The notes under the pieces: model-generated
What the model was told of the DNA's origin: nothing
The model's input: only the letters and a program-made list of their open reading frames with translations
The model's database searches: none
Origin: CAVSRC01 sp963750065
GTDB taxonomy: Bacteria; Pseudomonadota; Alphaproteobacteria; Rhizobiales; Kaistiaceae
Direction: 5' to 3'
DNA length: 64,000 nucleotides
Assembly: GCA_963750065.1 (NCBI GenBank)
Contig: CAVVPK010000009.1
Coordinates: 61,824 to 125,823 of the forward strand
Made by a program: the position numbers and the translations under genes
In this document: positions 18,100-27,111 of the stretch, piece by piece
How the letters are laid out: each line of letters starts with the position of its first letter
How positions within the stretch are numbered: the stretch's first letter is position 1

Positions 18100-18597
18100 A
18101 TGGGGTTCGACCACCGCAGGACAATCACGCACAGGCTCGCCCAGGCGGCTCACGCCTACCGGGTGCGGGCGGGGAGTCAGTTGTCCCGCGTCAACCTCCA
18201 TTCCGGCCAGGAAGCCCTGCTCAAGGAGCTGTCCACCGCTGACGGCATGTCGATGAGCGACCTTGCCGCTGCCCTCGGCGTCCAGCCGCCGACGGTCACC
18301 AAGATGATCAGCCGACTTGCCGCCCAGGACTATGTCGAGCGCCGCGCCGCGCCCGGCGACGGCCGCCAGGCCCAGGTGTTCCTCACCGAGCGCGGCCGCG
18401 AAGCCATCGGCCAGATCGACAAGCTGTGGAAGCGCGTCGAGAAGACGGCGCTGGCCGGCATCGACGACAAGGACCGCAAGCGCCTGCGCAAGTTGCTCCG
18501 CCAGGTCGAGCGCAATCTTGGCGCCGCCAAGGATGACCGTGCGGCCGACGCCGATCACGACGACGGCGAGACGGACGAGACCACCGTCGCAAGCTGA
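18100..18597 (+). CDS. MarR family transcriptional regulator
   Basis: 165-residue winged-helix regulator. The helix-turn-helix region is MSMSDLAAALGVQPPTVTKMISRLAAQDYVERR, and the wing contains DGRQAQVFLTERG. A charged, acidic tail (DDRAADADHDDGETDE) follows the dimerisation helix. It is the last gene in line with the ABC transporter/deaminase operon, 74 bp after the reductase, and may regulate that operon. I see no obvious palindrome near its start. Confidence 0.9.
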   Translation: MGFDHRRTITHRLAQAAHAYRVRAGSQLSRVNLHSGQEALLKELSTADGMSMSDLAAALGVQPPTVTKMISRLAAQDYVERRAAPGDGRQAQVFLTERGREAIGQIDKLWKRVEKTALAGIDDKDRKRLRKLLRQVERNLGAAKDDRAADADHDDGETDETTVAS

Positions 18598-18699
18598 GCC
18601 GGTACGCAGGCTGCCTGAAACAATTGCCTGTCGGTGCCGCGGCGGACTACCATCGCCCGTTCGCCGTCCCCCATTTCCGATCCAGCCAGCAGGTTTCCC

Positions 18700-19455
18700 G
18701 TGCCAATCACGTTCGACTTTTCAAACCGCGCCGCGGTCGTCACCGGCGGCGCCCAGGGTATCGGCCGCGCCGTGGCCGAACGCCTTCTCGATGGCGGCGC
18801 CGCCGTCGCCCTCTGGGACCAGGACAGGATACTGGTCGAGGCGGCCGCGGGCGAACTGTCCGCCAGGGGCAAGGTCATCGCAATCGGCGTCGACGTCTCC
18901 GACGAGAGCGAAGTGGACCGCGCCAAGGCCGAAACGCTTTCTGCGCTCGGGCCCGTCGACATCCTGGTCAACAATGCCGGCGTCGCCGGTCTCAACGCCA
19001 ATGTCGCCGACTATCCCATCGCGGAATGGGACCGCGTCATCCGCATCAATTTGCGCAGCCAGTTCCTCTGCTGCCGTGCCTTCGTCGGCGATATGATCGC
19101 GCGCGACTACGGTCGCATCGCCAACGTCGCCTCCATCGCCGGCAAGGAGGGCAACCCCACCGCCTCCTCCTATTCGGCCTCGAAGGCCGGCGTCATCGCG
19201 CTCACCAAGTCGCTGGCCAAGGAGACCGCCGGCAACAACATCTCGGTCAACGCCATCACCCCGGTCACCGCCAACACGCGCATCCTCGAGCAGGTGAGCC
19301 AGGCCCACATCGCCTACATGCTTTCCAAGATCCCGCGCGGCCGCTTCGTCACCGTCGAGGAGATCGCCGCCATGATCGCCTTCATGGTGTCGGACGAGTG
19401 CTCTTTCACGACCGGCTTCACGTTCGACATTTCCGGCGGCCGTGCCACCTACTGA
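18700..19455 (+). CDS. SDR family oxidoreductase
   Basis: Classical short-chain dehydrogenase, 251 residues, starting at GTG 18700 behind AGCAGG. TGGAQGIG binds the cofactor, NNAG and the catalytic YSASK are in place, and the end ISGGRATY is ordinary. The best-known relatives act on 3-oxoacyl carriers or sugars; the substrate here is not evident. It stands alone between the MarR gene and a DMT transporter, both in the same direction. Confidence 0.9.
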   Translation: MPITFDFSNRAAVVTGGAQGIGRAVAERLLDGGAAVALWDQDRILVEAAAGELSARGKVIAIGVDVSDESEVDRAKAETLSALGPVDILVNNAGVAGLNANVADYPIAEWDRVIRINLRSQFLCCRAFVGDMIARDYGRIANVASIAGKEGNPTASSYSASKAGVIALTKSLAKETAGNNISVNAITPVTANTRILEQVSQAHIAYMLSKIPRGRFVTVEEIAAMIAFMVSDECSFTTGFTFDISGGRATY

Positions 19456-19503
19456 AGCCGCCCCCTCGCCGGATGGCGCTGCGGGTCGCCGGGCGCCATC
19501 GGG

Positions 19504-20412
19504 ATGCAGTCCGTGACCGCACGCCACCTGCCGCTCTCGCCCGAGGAGACGGCCGTACGCGTGCGCGGCATCGCGCTCATCCTGGCCGCCGTCTTCTGTT
19601 TCGCCCTGCTCGATGCCGTGGCCAAATTCCTCGCGCCCGTCATTCCCGCGCTGGAGACGGCGTGGTGCCGCTACTTCGTCAATTTCGTCCTTGCCGTCGC
19701 CTTCTTCAGGCCCTGGCGCAACTGGGCGGACTACGCCACCAGGAGGCCATGGCTGCAGGTCACGCGCGCCATGCTGCTGCTCTTCACCACCCTGTTCAGC
19801 TTCATGGCCGTCCGCTATCTGCCCCTGGCGGTCACCAGTTCGGTCCAGTTTGCCGGACCGCTGCTGGCCACCGCACTCGCCGGCCCGGTGCTCGGCGAGT
19901 GGCCGGGCCCTCGCCGCTGGGCCGCCGTCGCCGCCGGCTTCATCGGCGTGCTCATCGTCATCCGGCCCGATTCCGCCACCTTCAATCCGGCTACCCTGCT
20001 CTCGGTCGGCTCGGCGCTGTGCTTCGCCTTCTATTCGCTCGCCACGCGCAGATTGTCGGCGACCGACAGCCCCAACGGCATGGCGATCTACGCCGCCGGC
20101 CTGTCCTCGATCGTGCTCGCCCCGACACTGCCGGCGGTCGCCATCATGCCGCCCAGCTGGCTTGTCGCCGCAGCGCTCGTCGCCACCGGCGTCTTCGGCG
20201 GTCTCGGTCACTGGCTCCTCATCATGGCCCATCGCGACGCCCCGCCGACCGTTCTGGCGCCATTCAACTACACCCAGCTCATCTGGGCGATCGCGCTCGG
20301 CTATCTCGTTTTCGACAATGTTCCCGACCGTTCGACGCTCATCGGTGCCAGCCTGATCGTCGCCAGCGGCCTCTATGCCCTCTACCGCGAGCGTGTGCGC
20401 CGCGACCGCTGA
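19504..20412 (+). CDS. DMT family (EamA) transporter
   Basis: Ten-helix inner-membrane transporter of the drug/metabolite superfamily, 302 residues, with two EamA repeats (roughly residues 22-155 and 165-295). The first repeat has the typical ALLDAVAKFLAP entry and ETAWCRYFVN; the second ends in ASGLYALYRERVRR. Members export amino acids, nucleosides or metabolites. The start is ATG 19504; the 2-hydroxyacid dehydrogenase starts 58 bp after its stop. Substrate unknown. Confidence 0.9.
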   Translation: MQSVTARHLPLSPEETAVRVRGIALILAAVFCFALLDAVAKFLAPVIPALETAWCRYFVNFVLAVAFFRPWRNWADYATRRPWLQVTRAMLLLFTTLFSFMAVRYLPLAVTSSVQFAGPLLATALAGPVLGEWPGPRRWAAVAAGFIGVLIVIRPDSATFNPATLLSVGSALCFAFYSLATRRLSATDSPNGMAIYAAGLSSIVLAPTLPAVAIMPPSWLVAAALVATGVFGGLGHWLLIMAHRDAPPTVLAPFNYTQLIWAIALGYLVFDNVPDRSTLIGASLIVASGLYALYRERVRRDR

Positions 20413-20470
20413 CCTTGCGGTGGGTCGCGATAGGGCTAAACTTCACCGCCTCACCGTTCGGAGAGATTCA

Positions 20471-21433
20471 TTGGACAAGATCGACGTGATTGCCGCTGGC
20501 GACCTGCCGGCGAAGACGCAGGCTTCGCTGGTCGAAGCCTTTGCCGTCCACCGGCTGACGAGCGGCGCGGCGATCCCGCCCGAGGTCGCAGCGCAGGCCC
20601 GCGGCATCGCCCGCGGCGGCCATTTCCCCATCGACGGCGCGCTGATCGACACCTTGCCCAAGCTCGAGATCGTCGCCAATTTCGGCGTCGGCTATGACGG
20701 CATCGATCTCGCCGCCTCAGCGGCGCGCGGCATCATCGTCACCAATACGCCCGATGTGCTGACCGAGGAGGTCGCCGATACCGCGCTCGGCCTGTTGCTG
20801 ATGACGGTGCGCGAACTCGCCGCCGCCGAGCGCCACCTGCGCGCCGGCAAGTGGGCAAGCGATGGCCCCTATCCGCTCAGCCGCGCGACGCTGCGCGACC
20901 GCACCGTCGGCATCGCCGGCCTCGGCCGCATCGGCATGGCCATTGCCCACCGGCTGAGCACCATGCAGGTGCCGGTCGTCTACCACAACCGCACCAAACG
21001 CAACGACGTCTCCTACCGGCACTATGCCGACATCGCCGCGATGGCGAAGGACGTCGATACTCTCATCAGCGTTCTGCCCGGCAACGGCCACACGGAGAAG
21101 CTGATCGACGCCAGCGTGTTCCGGGCGCTTGGCCCACGCGGCATCCTCATCAATATCGGCCGCGGCAGCGTGGTGGACGAAGTGGCGCTGATCGCTGCAT
21201 TGAAGGACGGCACGATTCACGCGGCCGGCCTCGACGTTTATGCCCACGAACCCAACGTGCCGGCCGAGCTGATGGCGCTCGAGAATGTCGTGCTGCTGCC
21301 CCATGTCGGCTCGGCATCGGTCTACACCCGCGATGCCATGGGCCAGCTCTGCGTCGACAACCTGACAAGCTGGTTCACCGCCGGCAAGCCGCTCACTCCG
21401 GTGCCGGAAACGCCGTGGACGGCAAAGCGGTAG
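20471..21433 (+). CDS. 2-hydroxyacid dehydrogenase (GhrB-like)
   Basis: D-isomer-specific 2-hydroxyacid dehydrogenase, 320 residues. The NAD-binding motif is GLGRIGMAIA, the catalytic Arg lies in NIGRGSVVDE with the later Glu in AHEPNVP, and the His in LLPHVGSAS. Such enzymes reduce glyoxylate or hydroxypyruvate with NAD(P)H. Start TTG 20471 is chosen because GGAG lies seven bases before it and similarity begins there; no ATG is placed as well. It ends against the convergent DenD-like gene, four bases apart. Confidence 0.9.
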   Translation: MDKIDVIAAGDLPAKTQASLVEAFAVHRLTSGAAIPPEVAAQARGIARGGHFPIDGALIDTLPKLEIVANFGVGYDGIDLAASAARGIIVTNTPDVLTEEVADTALGLLLMTVRELAAAERHLRAGKWASDGPYPLSRATLRDRTVGIAGLGRIGMAIAHRLSTMQVPVVYHNRTKRNDVSYRHYADIAAMAKDVDTLISVLPGNGHTEKLIDASVFRALGPRGILINIGRGSVVDEVALIAALKDGTIHAAGLDVYAHEPNVPAELMALENVVLLPHVGSASVYTRDAMGQLCVDNLTSWFTAGKPLTPVPETPWTAKR

Positions 21434-21437
21434 AGCC

Positions 21438-22421
21438 TTATTTCACCCACGTCCCGCCGAGTTCGTCTTCGATGTGGACGCGGATGATCTCGGCGAAGCT
21501 CGTCTCGGCATGGAAGCCCAGCGCAATGGCGCGCTCGGGCGCGAAGTTGCGCGGCCAGCCGGCCACGATCGCCATGATCGTCGGGTCGGGCTCCCGGCGG
21601 ATGCGCTTGGCCACCGCCTCGCCGGCGATTTTGCCGAGCGCCGCGATCTCTTCACCCACGGTCACCGACACGCCGGGCATGGAGAGATTGCGCCGCGCTC
21701 CCAGCCGCTCGCCATCCAGGCCCGCGGCATGGATCAGGAAGCCGACGGCCGAGCGCGGGCTGGCATGCCAGTGGCGCACGTCCTCGCCGACCGGCAGGAT
21801 CGCCTCCTGGCCCGCCAGCGGCTCGCGGATGATGCCGGAGAAGAAGCCCGAGGCCGCCTTGTTGGGCTTGCCGGGCCTGACGCAGATGGTCGGCAAACGG
21901 ATGCCGATGCCGTCCATGAAGCCGCGCCGCGTGTAGTCGGAGAGCAGCAGCTCGCTGATCGCCTTCTGCGTGCCGTAGGAGGTGAGCGGGGTTTCGAAGA
22001 ACTCGTCGCCGATCGCATTGGGAAACGGCGCCCCGAACACCGCGATCGACGAGGTGAACACCACGCGTGGGGTATAGCCGTCGCCGACCTTGCGGATTGC
22101 CTCGAAGAGCAGCCGCGTACCGTCGAGATTGACCCGGTAGCCCTTGTCGAAATCGGCCTCCGCCTCGCCCGAGACGATCGCCGCCAGATGGAAGATCACG
22201 TCCGGCCGCGCCGCAACCAGGCTCTCCGCCAGGCCGGGCGTGGCAAGGTCGGCATCGCGCGTATCGACCCTGAAGGGCACGCCGGTCGGCAGCGCCGGCT
22301 CGGCGATGTCCACCAGGCTCAGCCGGTCGATGGCTCTGCCGGCGAGACCGCCATCGGCGATCAGCCGCGCTGTCAACTTGGCGCCAACCATGCCGGCGGC
22401 GCCGATGATGAGGATGTGCAT
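21438..22421 (-). CDS. denD: NAD-dependent epimerase/dehydratase family, D-erythronate dehydrogenase-like
   Basis: Extended SDR of 327 residues. GAAGMVG (residues 7-13) binds NAD, SSIAVFG and YGTQK (Tyr149, Lys153) are catalytic. The overall pattern (RLPTICVRPGKPNKAASGFFSGIIREPLAG) matches DenD, which oxidises D-erythronate to 2-oxo-D-erythronate in four-carbon acid-sugar breakdown. The usual partners DenK/OtnI/OtnC are not in the window. Downstream of a DHRS6-like SDR by 12 bp, so probably co-transcribed. Symbol is by resemblance. Confidence 0.78.
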   Translation of the reverse strand: MHILIIGAAGMVGAKLTARLIADGGLAGRAIDRLSLVDIAEPALPTGVPFRVDTRDADLATPGLAESLVAARPDVIFHLAAIVSGEAEADFDKGYRVNLDGTRLLFEAIRKVGDGYTPRVVFTSSIAVFGAPFPNAIGDEFFETPLTSYGTQKAISELLLSDYTRRGFMDGIGIRLPTICVRPGKPNKAASGFFSGIIREPLAGQEAILPVGEDVRHWHASPRSAVGFLIHAAGLDGERLGARRNLSMPGVSVTVGEEIAALGKIAGEAVAKRIRREPDPTIMAIVAGWPRNFAPERAIALGFHAETSFAEIIRVHIEDELGGTWVK

Positions 22422-22433
22422 GGCTGCTCGCCC

Positions 22434-23186
22434 CTATATCGACCAGCCGCCATCGATGACGTGGGCCTGGCCGGTGGTGTAGGCGGACTCGTCCGAGGCA
22501 AGGTAGACCACGAGCCACGCGACCTCCTCCGCCTTGCCCAGGCGCCCCATCGGCTGGCGGTCGACGAACGACTGCCGGATCTCGTCGAGGGACTTGTTCT
22601 GTGTCTTTGCCTGATCGGCGATACGCGCGTCGAGCGAGGGTGACTGCACCGTGCCCGGGCAGATGGCGTTGACCCGGATGCCCTGGCCTACGAAATCCTT
22701 CGCCACTGCCTTGGTGAGCCCGATGACCGCCGCCTTGGAAGCCCCGTAGAGGTAGCGGTTCGGTACGCCCACCACCGACGAGGCAACCGACGACATGTTG
22801 ACGATGGCGCCGCCGCCCTTTGCCAGCATGCCCGGCAGGAAGGTCTGGATCATGCGGTGCATCGCCTTCACGTTGAGGTCGAAGGAAAAGTCCCAGTCCT
22901 CTTCCGTCGCGCTCAGCACCGTGCCGTGATGGACGAAGCCGGCGCAGTTGAACAGCACGTCCACCGGCCCGACCTTGGCCGCCAGGGCGCGGATCGCTTC
23001 GCTGTCGCGCACGTCCAGCGCATGCGTCTCGGCAACGCCGTGATCCTTGAGATCGGCCATCAATTCAGGCTTCAGGTCGGTCGCGATCACATGCGCGCCT
23101 TCCGCCGCGAAGCGTAGCGCCGTCGCCCGGCCGATGCCCGCGCCGCAGGCGGTCAATAGCGCGCGTTTGCCCTTCAGTCTGTCCAT
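22434..23186 (-). CDS. SDR family oxidoreductase, DHRS6/BDH2-like
   Basis: 250-residue classical SDR with striking likeness to the mammalian DHRS6 (BDH2) group: LTACGAGIG in place of the usual TGxxxGIG, FNCAGFVHHGTVL, EDWDFSFDLNV, NMSSVASSV (Ser132 or 133), YGASK (Tyr147, Lys151) and YLASDESAYTTG. DHRS6 group enzymes act on 3-hydroxybutyrate or cyclic oxo-acids; bacterial relatives include 2-keto-3-deoxy-L-fuconate dehydrogenase. Start at ATG 23186 behind AAGGGAACGG. Probably in one unit with the DenD-like gene and the GNAT upstream. Confidence 0.88.
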   Translation of the reverse strand: MDRLKGKRALLTACGAGIGRATALRFAAEGAHVIATDLKPELMADLKDHGVAETHALDVRDSEAIRALAAKVGPVDVLFNCAGFVHHGTVLSATEEDWDFSFDLNVKAMHRMIQTFLPGMLAKGGGAIVNMSSVASSVVGVPNRYLYGASKAAVIGLTKAVAKDFVGQGIRVNAICPGTVQSPSLDARIADQAKTQNKSLDEIRQSFVDRQPMGRLGKAEEVAWLVVYLASDESAYTTGQAHVIDGGWSI

Positions 23187-23202
23187 GCGTTCCGTTCCCT
23201 TC

Positions 23203-23895
23203 TCAAGTCCTGAATGCCGCGAGCTCGCGCTTCTGCGCGCCGTTCGCATCGAAATTCTCCGGCTCCAGCCATGCCTCGAAGGCCGCCTTCATCGCCGGCC
23301 AGTCGCGGTCGGTCATCGCATACCAGGCGGTGTCGCGATTGCGGCCCTTGACGATCATGTGCTGGCGGAACGTGCCCTCATAGGTGAAGCCATAGCGCTC
23401 GGCCGCCCGCCGCGACGGCGCGTTGAGCGCATCGCATTTCCATTCGTAGCGCCGGTAGTGCAGCTGGTCGAAGACGTGCCGCGCCATCAGATATTGCGCT
23501 TCGGTGCCGGCGGCGGTGCGCTGCAGGAGCGGCGAATAGAGCACGTTGCCCATCTCGACCACGCGCATCGCCGGGCGGATCTCCATGAGCGTGACGATGC
23601 CCAGCGCCCGATCGCTCGCTTCCTCGACGACGGCATAGGAAAACGGATCGAGCAGTACCGTGCGCTCGTCGACCCAGCGCAGGAAGGACGGCTCGTCGCG
23701 GAACGGGCCATAGCCCATATAGGACCAGATATGGTCGTGCCCCTTGACCGCCAGCCACAGCGACTCGGCGTGACGGACGAGATCGAGTTTCTCGATCCGG
23801 CAGAAGCGGCCGTTGAGCCGCACCGCCTCCGGCCAATCCGCCGGCGTGGTATCGATCAGCGCGCCGACCGGCGGGCCGTTGACAGTCTCGCTCAT
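23203..23895 (-). CDS. GNAT family N-acetyltransferase
   Basis: 230-residue acyltransferase of the RimJ/RimL-like GNAT type. The middle carries the family pattern AIGIVTLMEIRP-like strand, then VEMGNVLYSPLLQRTAAGTEAQYLMARHVFD (acetyl-CoA loop) and NAPSRRAAERYGFTYEGTFRQHMIVKGRNRDTAWYAM. Such proteins often acetylate an N-terminal or metabolite amine. Its ATG overlaps the stop of the upstream PEP-mutase-like gene (ATGA), so these two are coupled. Confidence 0.88.
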   Translation of the reverse strand: MSETVNGPPVGALIDTTPADWPEAVRLNGRFCRIEKLDLVRHAESLWLAVKGHDHIWSYMGYGPFRDEPSFLRWVDERTVLLDPFSYAVVEEASDRALGIVTLMEIRPAMRVVEMGNVLYSPLLQRTAAGTEAQYLMARHVFDQLHYRRYEWKCDALNAPSRRAAERYGFTYEGTFRQHMIVKGRNRDTAWYAMTDRDWPAMKAAFEAWLEPENFDANGAQKRELAAFRT

Positions 23896-24734
23896 GGCGT
23901 CCTCCGCGCCGTGCCGGCCGCGAACAACCGGTTGAGTTCGGCGCCCGATGCCGCGCCCTCGAAGGCAGCGAAGCTGCCGTTCTCCACGATCTCCTGCGCC
24001 GCGCCCATGAAGCCGGCCCAGGCCATGCGCGCCAGCGCCCCACCGACGCTGATGCGCCGCACGCCAAGCGCCGCGATCTGTCCGACCGTCAGGCTGCCCG
24101 GCCCACCGGCGAGCACATTGACCGGTTTCGGCGCCACCGCCTCCACGATCGCGGAAATATCTTCAATTCCGCGTGCCCCCGGTGCGTAGAGGCAGTCTGC
24201 GCCGGCTTCGGCGAATGCGATCAGCCGCCGGATCGCCTCGTCCAGCGGGTCGGGATGGCCGGTCAGGAAGCATTCCGCCCGCGCCACCAGCAATACGTCG
24301 CCGCCGGCGATATCGATCGCCGCCCGCGCCGCCGCCACCCGTTCCACGGCCAGCGCAAAATCGAAAAGCGGCGCGGCCTCGTCGCCGGTCGAGTCCTCGA
24401 TCGACAGGCCGGCGACGCCGGCATCGATGCAGCGCCGCACATTGGCCGCCACGTCCTCGGGCGCTTCGGCGAAGCCGGCGAGGAAATCCGCGTTGACCGG
24501 CAGGTCGGTGGCTTCCACGATCGCGCGGATATGGTCGAGCATCGCCTCCAGCGGCACGGCGCCGTCCGCCTGACCGAGACTCCATGCCGCACCCGAACTG
24601 GTCGTCGCTAGCGCCTTGAAGCCGAGGCTTGCCAGGTAGCGCGCCGAGCCCACGTCCCACGGATTGGGCAGCACGAAACAGCCGCTCTCGTGCAGTGCGC
24701 GGAACGTCTGGCGTTTTTCGGCAACCGTCGCCAC
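23892..24734 (-). CDS. Isocitrate lyase/PEP mutase family protein
   Basis: 280-residue TIM-barrel protein of the PEP mutase/2-methylisocitrate lyase superfamily. NPWDVGSARYLASLGFKALATTSSG marks the N-terminus, D-x-E of IEDSTGDE is the metal site, and ARAECF the later active-site Arg. The classical catalytic KKCGH loop of isocitrate lyases is replaced by GFAEAPED, so the reaction is probably not isocitrate cleavage; oxaloacetate or carboxyphosphonate-type chemistry is possible. GTG 24734 is taken as start, behind GGGAGGGAG. Confidence 0.88.
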   Translation of the reverse strand: MATVAEKRQTFRALHESGCFVLPNPWDVGSARYLASLGFKALATTSSGAAWSLGQADGAVPLEAMLDHIRAIVEATDLPVNADFLAGFAEAPEDVAANVRRCIDAGVAGLSIEDSTGDEAAPLFDFALAVERVAAARAAIDIAGGDVLLVARAECFLTGHPDPLDEAIRRLIAFAEAGADCLYAPGARGIEDISAIVEAVAPKPVNVLAGGPGSLTVGQIAALGVRRISVGGALARMAWAGFMGAAQEIVENGSFAAFEGAASGAELNRLFAAGTARRTP

Positions 24735-24846
24735 AGGTTCTCCCTCCCATTGTCGCCTGTCCGACCGGCGCAAACAGGTTTGATTTCCTTGATTTTATGC
24801 GCCTAATCTCTTCGTCAAATCAACGACAACCGGACGGGGAAACGCC

Positions 24847-26022
24847 GTGCTTCACACCATCGCCGGCTTCGATCGCATCGGCGAAGAGAACGCCTTCGCC
24901 GTTCTTGCCCGGGCGACTGCGCTCGCGGCCGAAGGCAAGGACGTCATCAATCTCGGCATCGGCCAGCCCGATTTCCGCACGCCCGACCATATTGTCGAGG
25001 CGGCGGTGAAGGCGCTCCGCGACGGCCACCACGGCTATACGCCGGCAACCGGCATCCTGCCGCTGCGCGAGGCAGTCGCCGCCGATATCCACCGCCGCCT
25101 CGGCGTCGATGTGTCGCCCGACCAGGTGATCATCGTGCCCGGCGGCAAGGTCACCATGTTCGCCGCCATCCTCATGTTCGGCGAGCCCGGCAGCGATATC
25201 CTCTATCCCGATCCCGGCTTTCCCATCTATCGCTCGATGATCGAATTCACCGGCGCCAGGCCGGTGCCGATCCCGATCCGCGAGGAAAACGGCTTCGCCT
25301 TCTCGGCCGAGGAGACGCTCTCCCTCATCACCCCCGAGACCCGGCTGATGATCCTCAACTCGCCGGCCAACCCCACCGGCGGCGTCACGCCCAGGGCAGA
25401 GATCGACGCCCTGGTCGCCGGGCTTTCCCGTTTTCCCGACGTCGCCATCCTCTCCGACGAGATCTACGGCCAGATGACCTATGACGGCCTGGAGCACGTC
25501 TCGCTGCTCACCTACCCGGAGATCCGCGACCGCCTCGTCCTGCTCGACGGCTGGTCGAAGACCTATGCCATGACCGGCTGGCGCATGGGCTATTCGGTAT
25601 GGCCCGCGCCGCTCTACGACAACGTCCGCAAGCTGGCGGTCAACGCCTGGTCGTGCGTCAACGCGGCCGCGCAATATGCCGGTCTGGCGGCGCTCACCGG
25701 CCCGCAGGATTCGATTGCCGCCATGGTCGCCGAGTTCGACAAGCGCCGGAGACTGGTGGTCGAGGGCATGAACGCGCTGCCGGGCGTCACCTGCGCCACG
25801 CCCACGGGCGCCTTCTACGCCTTTCCCAACATTTCCGGGACCGGCTTCAAGGCGAAGAAGCTTGCCACTGCGCTTCTCGAAGAGGCGGGCGTCGCCACCA
25901 TCGGCGGTCCCGATTTCGGAACCTTGGGCGAAGGCTACCTGCGCCTCTCTTACGCCAATTCGGCCGAGAACATCGCGCGCGCCATCGAGCGCATCGGGGC
26001 GTTCCTGGGGAAGAACACCTGA
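24847..26022 (+). CDS. PLP-dependent aminotransferase, class I/II (AspC-like)
   Basis: 391-residue fold-type I aminotransferase. LGIGQPDF at the N-terminus, YTPATGILPLREAVA, NSPANPTGG, SDEIYG and the PLP lysine segment WSKTYAMTGWRMGY are all in place, as is the C-terminal YLRLSYANS with its carboxylate-binding Arg. It belongs to the aspartate/aromatic aminotransferase Ib subgroup; amino-group donor unknown. Starts with GTG 24847 after GGGGAAA and is divergent from the PEP-mutase-like gene. Confidence 0.92.
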   Translation: MLHTIAGFDRIGEENAFAVLARATALAAEGKDVINLGIGQPDFRTPDHIVEAAVKALRDGHHGYTPATGILPLREAVAADIHRRLGVDVSPDQVIIVPGGKVTMFAAILMFGEPGSDILYPDPGFPIYRSMIEFTGARPVPIPIREENGFAFSAEETLSLITPETRLMILNSPANPTGGVTPRAEIDALVAGLSRFPDVAILSDEIYGQMTYDGLEHVSLLTYPEIRDRLVLLDGWSKTYAMTGWRMGYSVWPAPLYDNVRKLAVNAWSCVNAAAQYAGLAALTGPQDSIAAMVAEFDKRRRLVVEGMNALPGVTCATPTGAFYAFPNISGTGFKAKKLATALLEEAGVATIGGPDFGTLGEGYLRLSYANSAENIARAIERIGAFLGKNT

Positions 26023-26028
26023 GGCGCC

Positions 26029-26997
26029 TCACACCCCGCTGCCATTGGACTCGGCCCGCATCGACGCGCCGACGGCAGCCTTGGCGGCGGCCATCGGATC
26101 GGTGCAGGCCCTGGCGCGCACGCGCAGGGTGTCGATCAGCCAGCGCCCGGCCTTGCCCGGCATGCGTCCGCGCGGATAGACGGCGTGGATGCGGAACTCG
26201 GGCGCATTGTGCTGGGCGATGTCGAGCACCTTCAACCGTCCCGCCTGGATATGCTCGAAGACGAGCGGCAGTGGCATGTTGCACCAGCCGAAGCCCTCCA
26301 GCAGAAATTCCAGCCGCGTGTTGAGGTCGGCGAAGCGCCAGGTACGGTGGCTGACGATGCCGGCGCTGAAGCCGGCGCTCGCCGGCGAGCGGTCGGTGAG
26401 CACGAGCTGAACCTGCCGCTCGAGCGCGGCGCGCGACAGCGGCGCCGGTTCGCGCGCCAACTCATGGCCTGACGCCACCACCGGCACGGTCGGGATGGTC
26501 ACCACAAATTCCGTTTCACGGTTATCCGACATGATCGGGTTCGGCGGATAAAACGCGATGCGCGCCGTGCCATCGCGCAGCCGCTGCTCGGCCCCGCCGA
26601 GCGCCTCGGTGTAGACGGTCACCGGCAGCAGCGGGAAGCGCACCTGCAGCGCCTTCAGCGCGTCGGTCAGCACATGCATCGGAAACATGCTCTCCACCGC
26701 CAGCGTCAGCTCCGGCTCCAGCTCTTCCGCGATGCTCTCGGCGCGCGCCTTCAGCGCCTCGGCGCCGCGCAGCAGGTTGCGCGCATCGTCGAGCACGACG
26801 CGGCCCGCATCGTTGAGCTGCGGCACCTTGCCGGAACGGTCGAAGAGCGCCACGCCGAGGCTCACCTCGAGCGCCTGGATTGCCTGGCTGACCGCCGACT
26901 GGACCCGCCCCAGCCGGCGCGCGGCAGCCGAAAAACTGCCGGTTTCCGCCACGGCTTCGAGGGCCCGCAACTGGTCGAGCGTCATGGTGTCGAGCAT
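26029..26997 (-). CDS. LysR family transcriptional regulator
   Basis: 322-residue LysR-type regulator. The N-terminal helix-turn-helix is AVAETGSFSAAARRLGRVQSAVSQAIQALE, then the linker helix and a substrate-binding domain from about residue 95. It is divergent from the rutE-like gene with 114 bp between starts, and a palindrome at 27008-27020 fits its binding site, so it most likely controls that gene. Effector unknown. Confidence 0.92.
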   Translation of the reverse strand: MLDTMTLDQLRALEAVAETGSFSAAARRLGRVQSAVSQAIQALEVSLGVALFDRSGKVPQLNDAGRVVLDDARNLLRGAEALKARAESIAEELEPELTLAVESMFPMHVLTDALKALQVRFPLLPVTVYTEALGGAEQRLRDGTARIAFYPPNPIMSDNRETEFVVTIPTVPVVASGHELAREPAPLSRAALERQVQLVLTDRSPASAGFSAGIVSHRTWRFADLNTRLEFLLEGFGWCNMPLPLVFEHIQAGRLKVLDIAQHNAPEFRIHAVYPRGRMPGKAGRWLIDTLRVRARACTDPMAAAKAAVGASMRAESNGSGV

Positions 26998-27007
26998 GTT
27001 CCATCAC

Positions 27008-27020
27008 TCCATCTGATGGA
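27008..27020. promoter_or_regulatory. Candidate LysR operator (T-N11-A palindrome)
   Basis: TCCATC-T-GATGGA is a perfect 13-bp dyad with the T-N11-A form of LysR sites. It lies 11 bp upstream of the LysR gene's ATG, in the divergent space before the rutE-like gene, so it would suit autoregulation. Confidence 0.5.
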
Positions 27021-27111
27021 TGATAACAGTATTTGGCCGATTTTCGTGATGCAACCCCTTCCCATCTCTCCGTCAGGACGCGGGGTCCAGATTTTCCAGA
27101 CGAGGGAAGCC

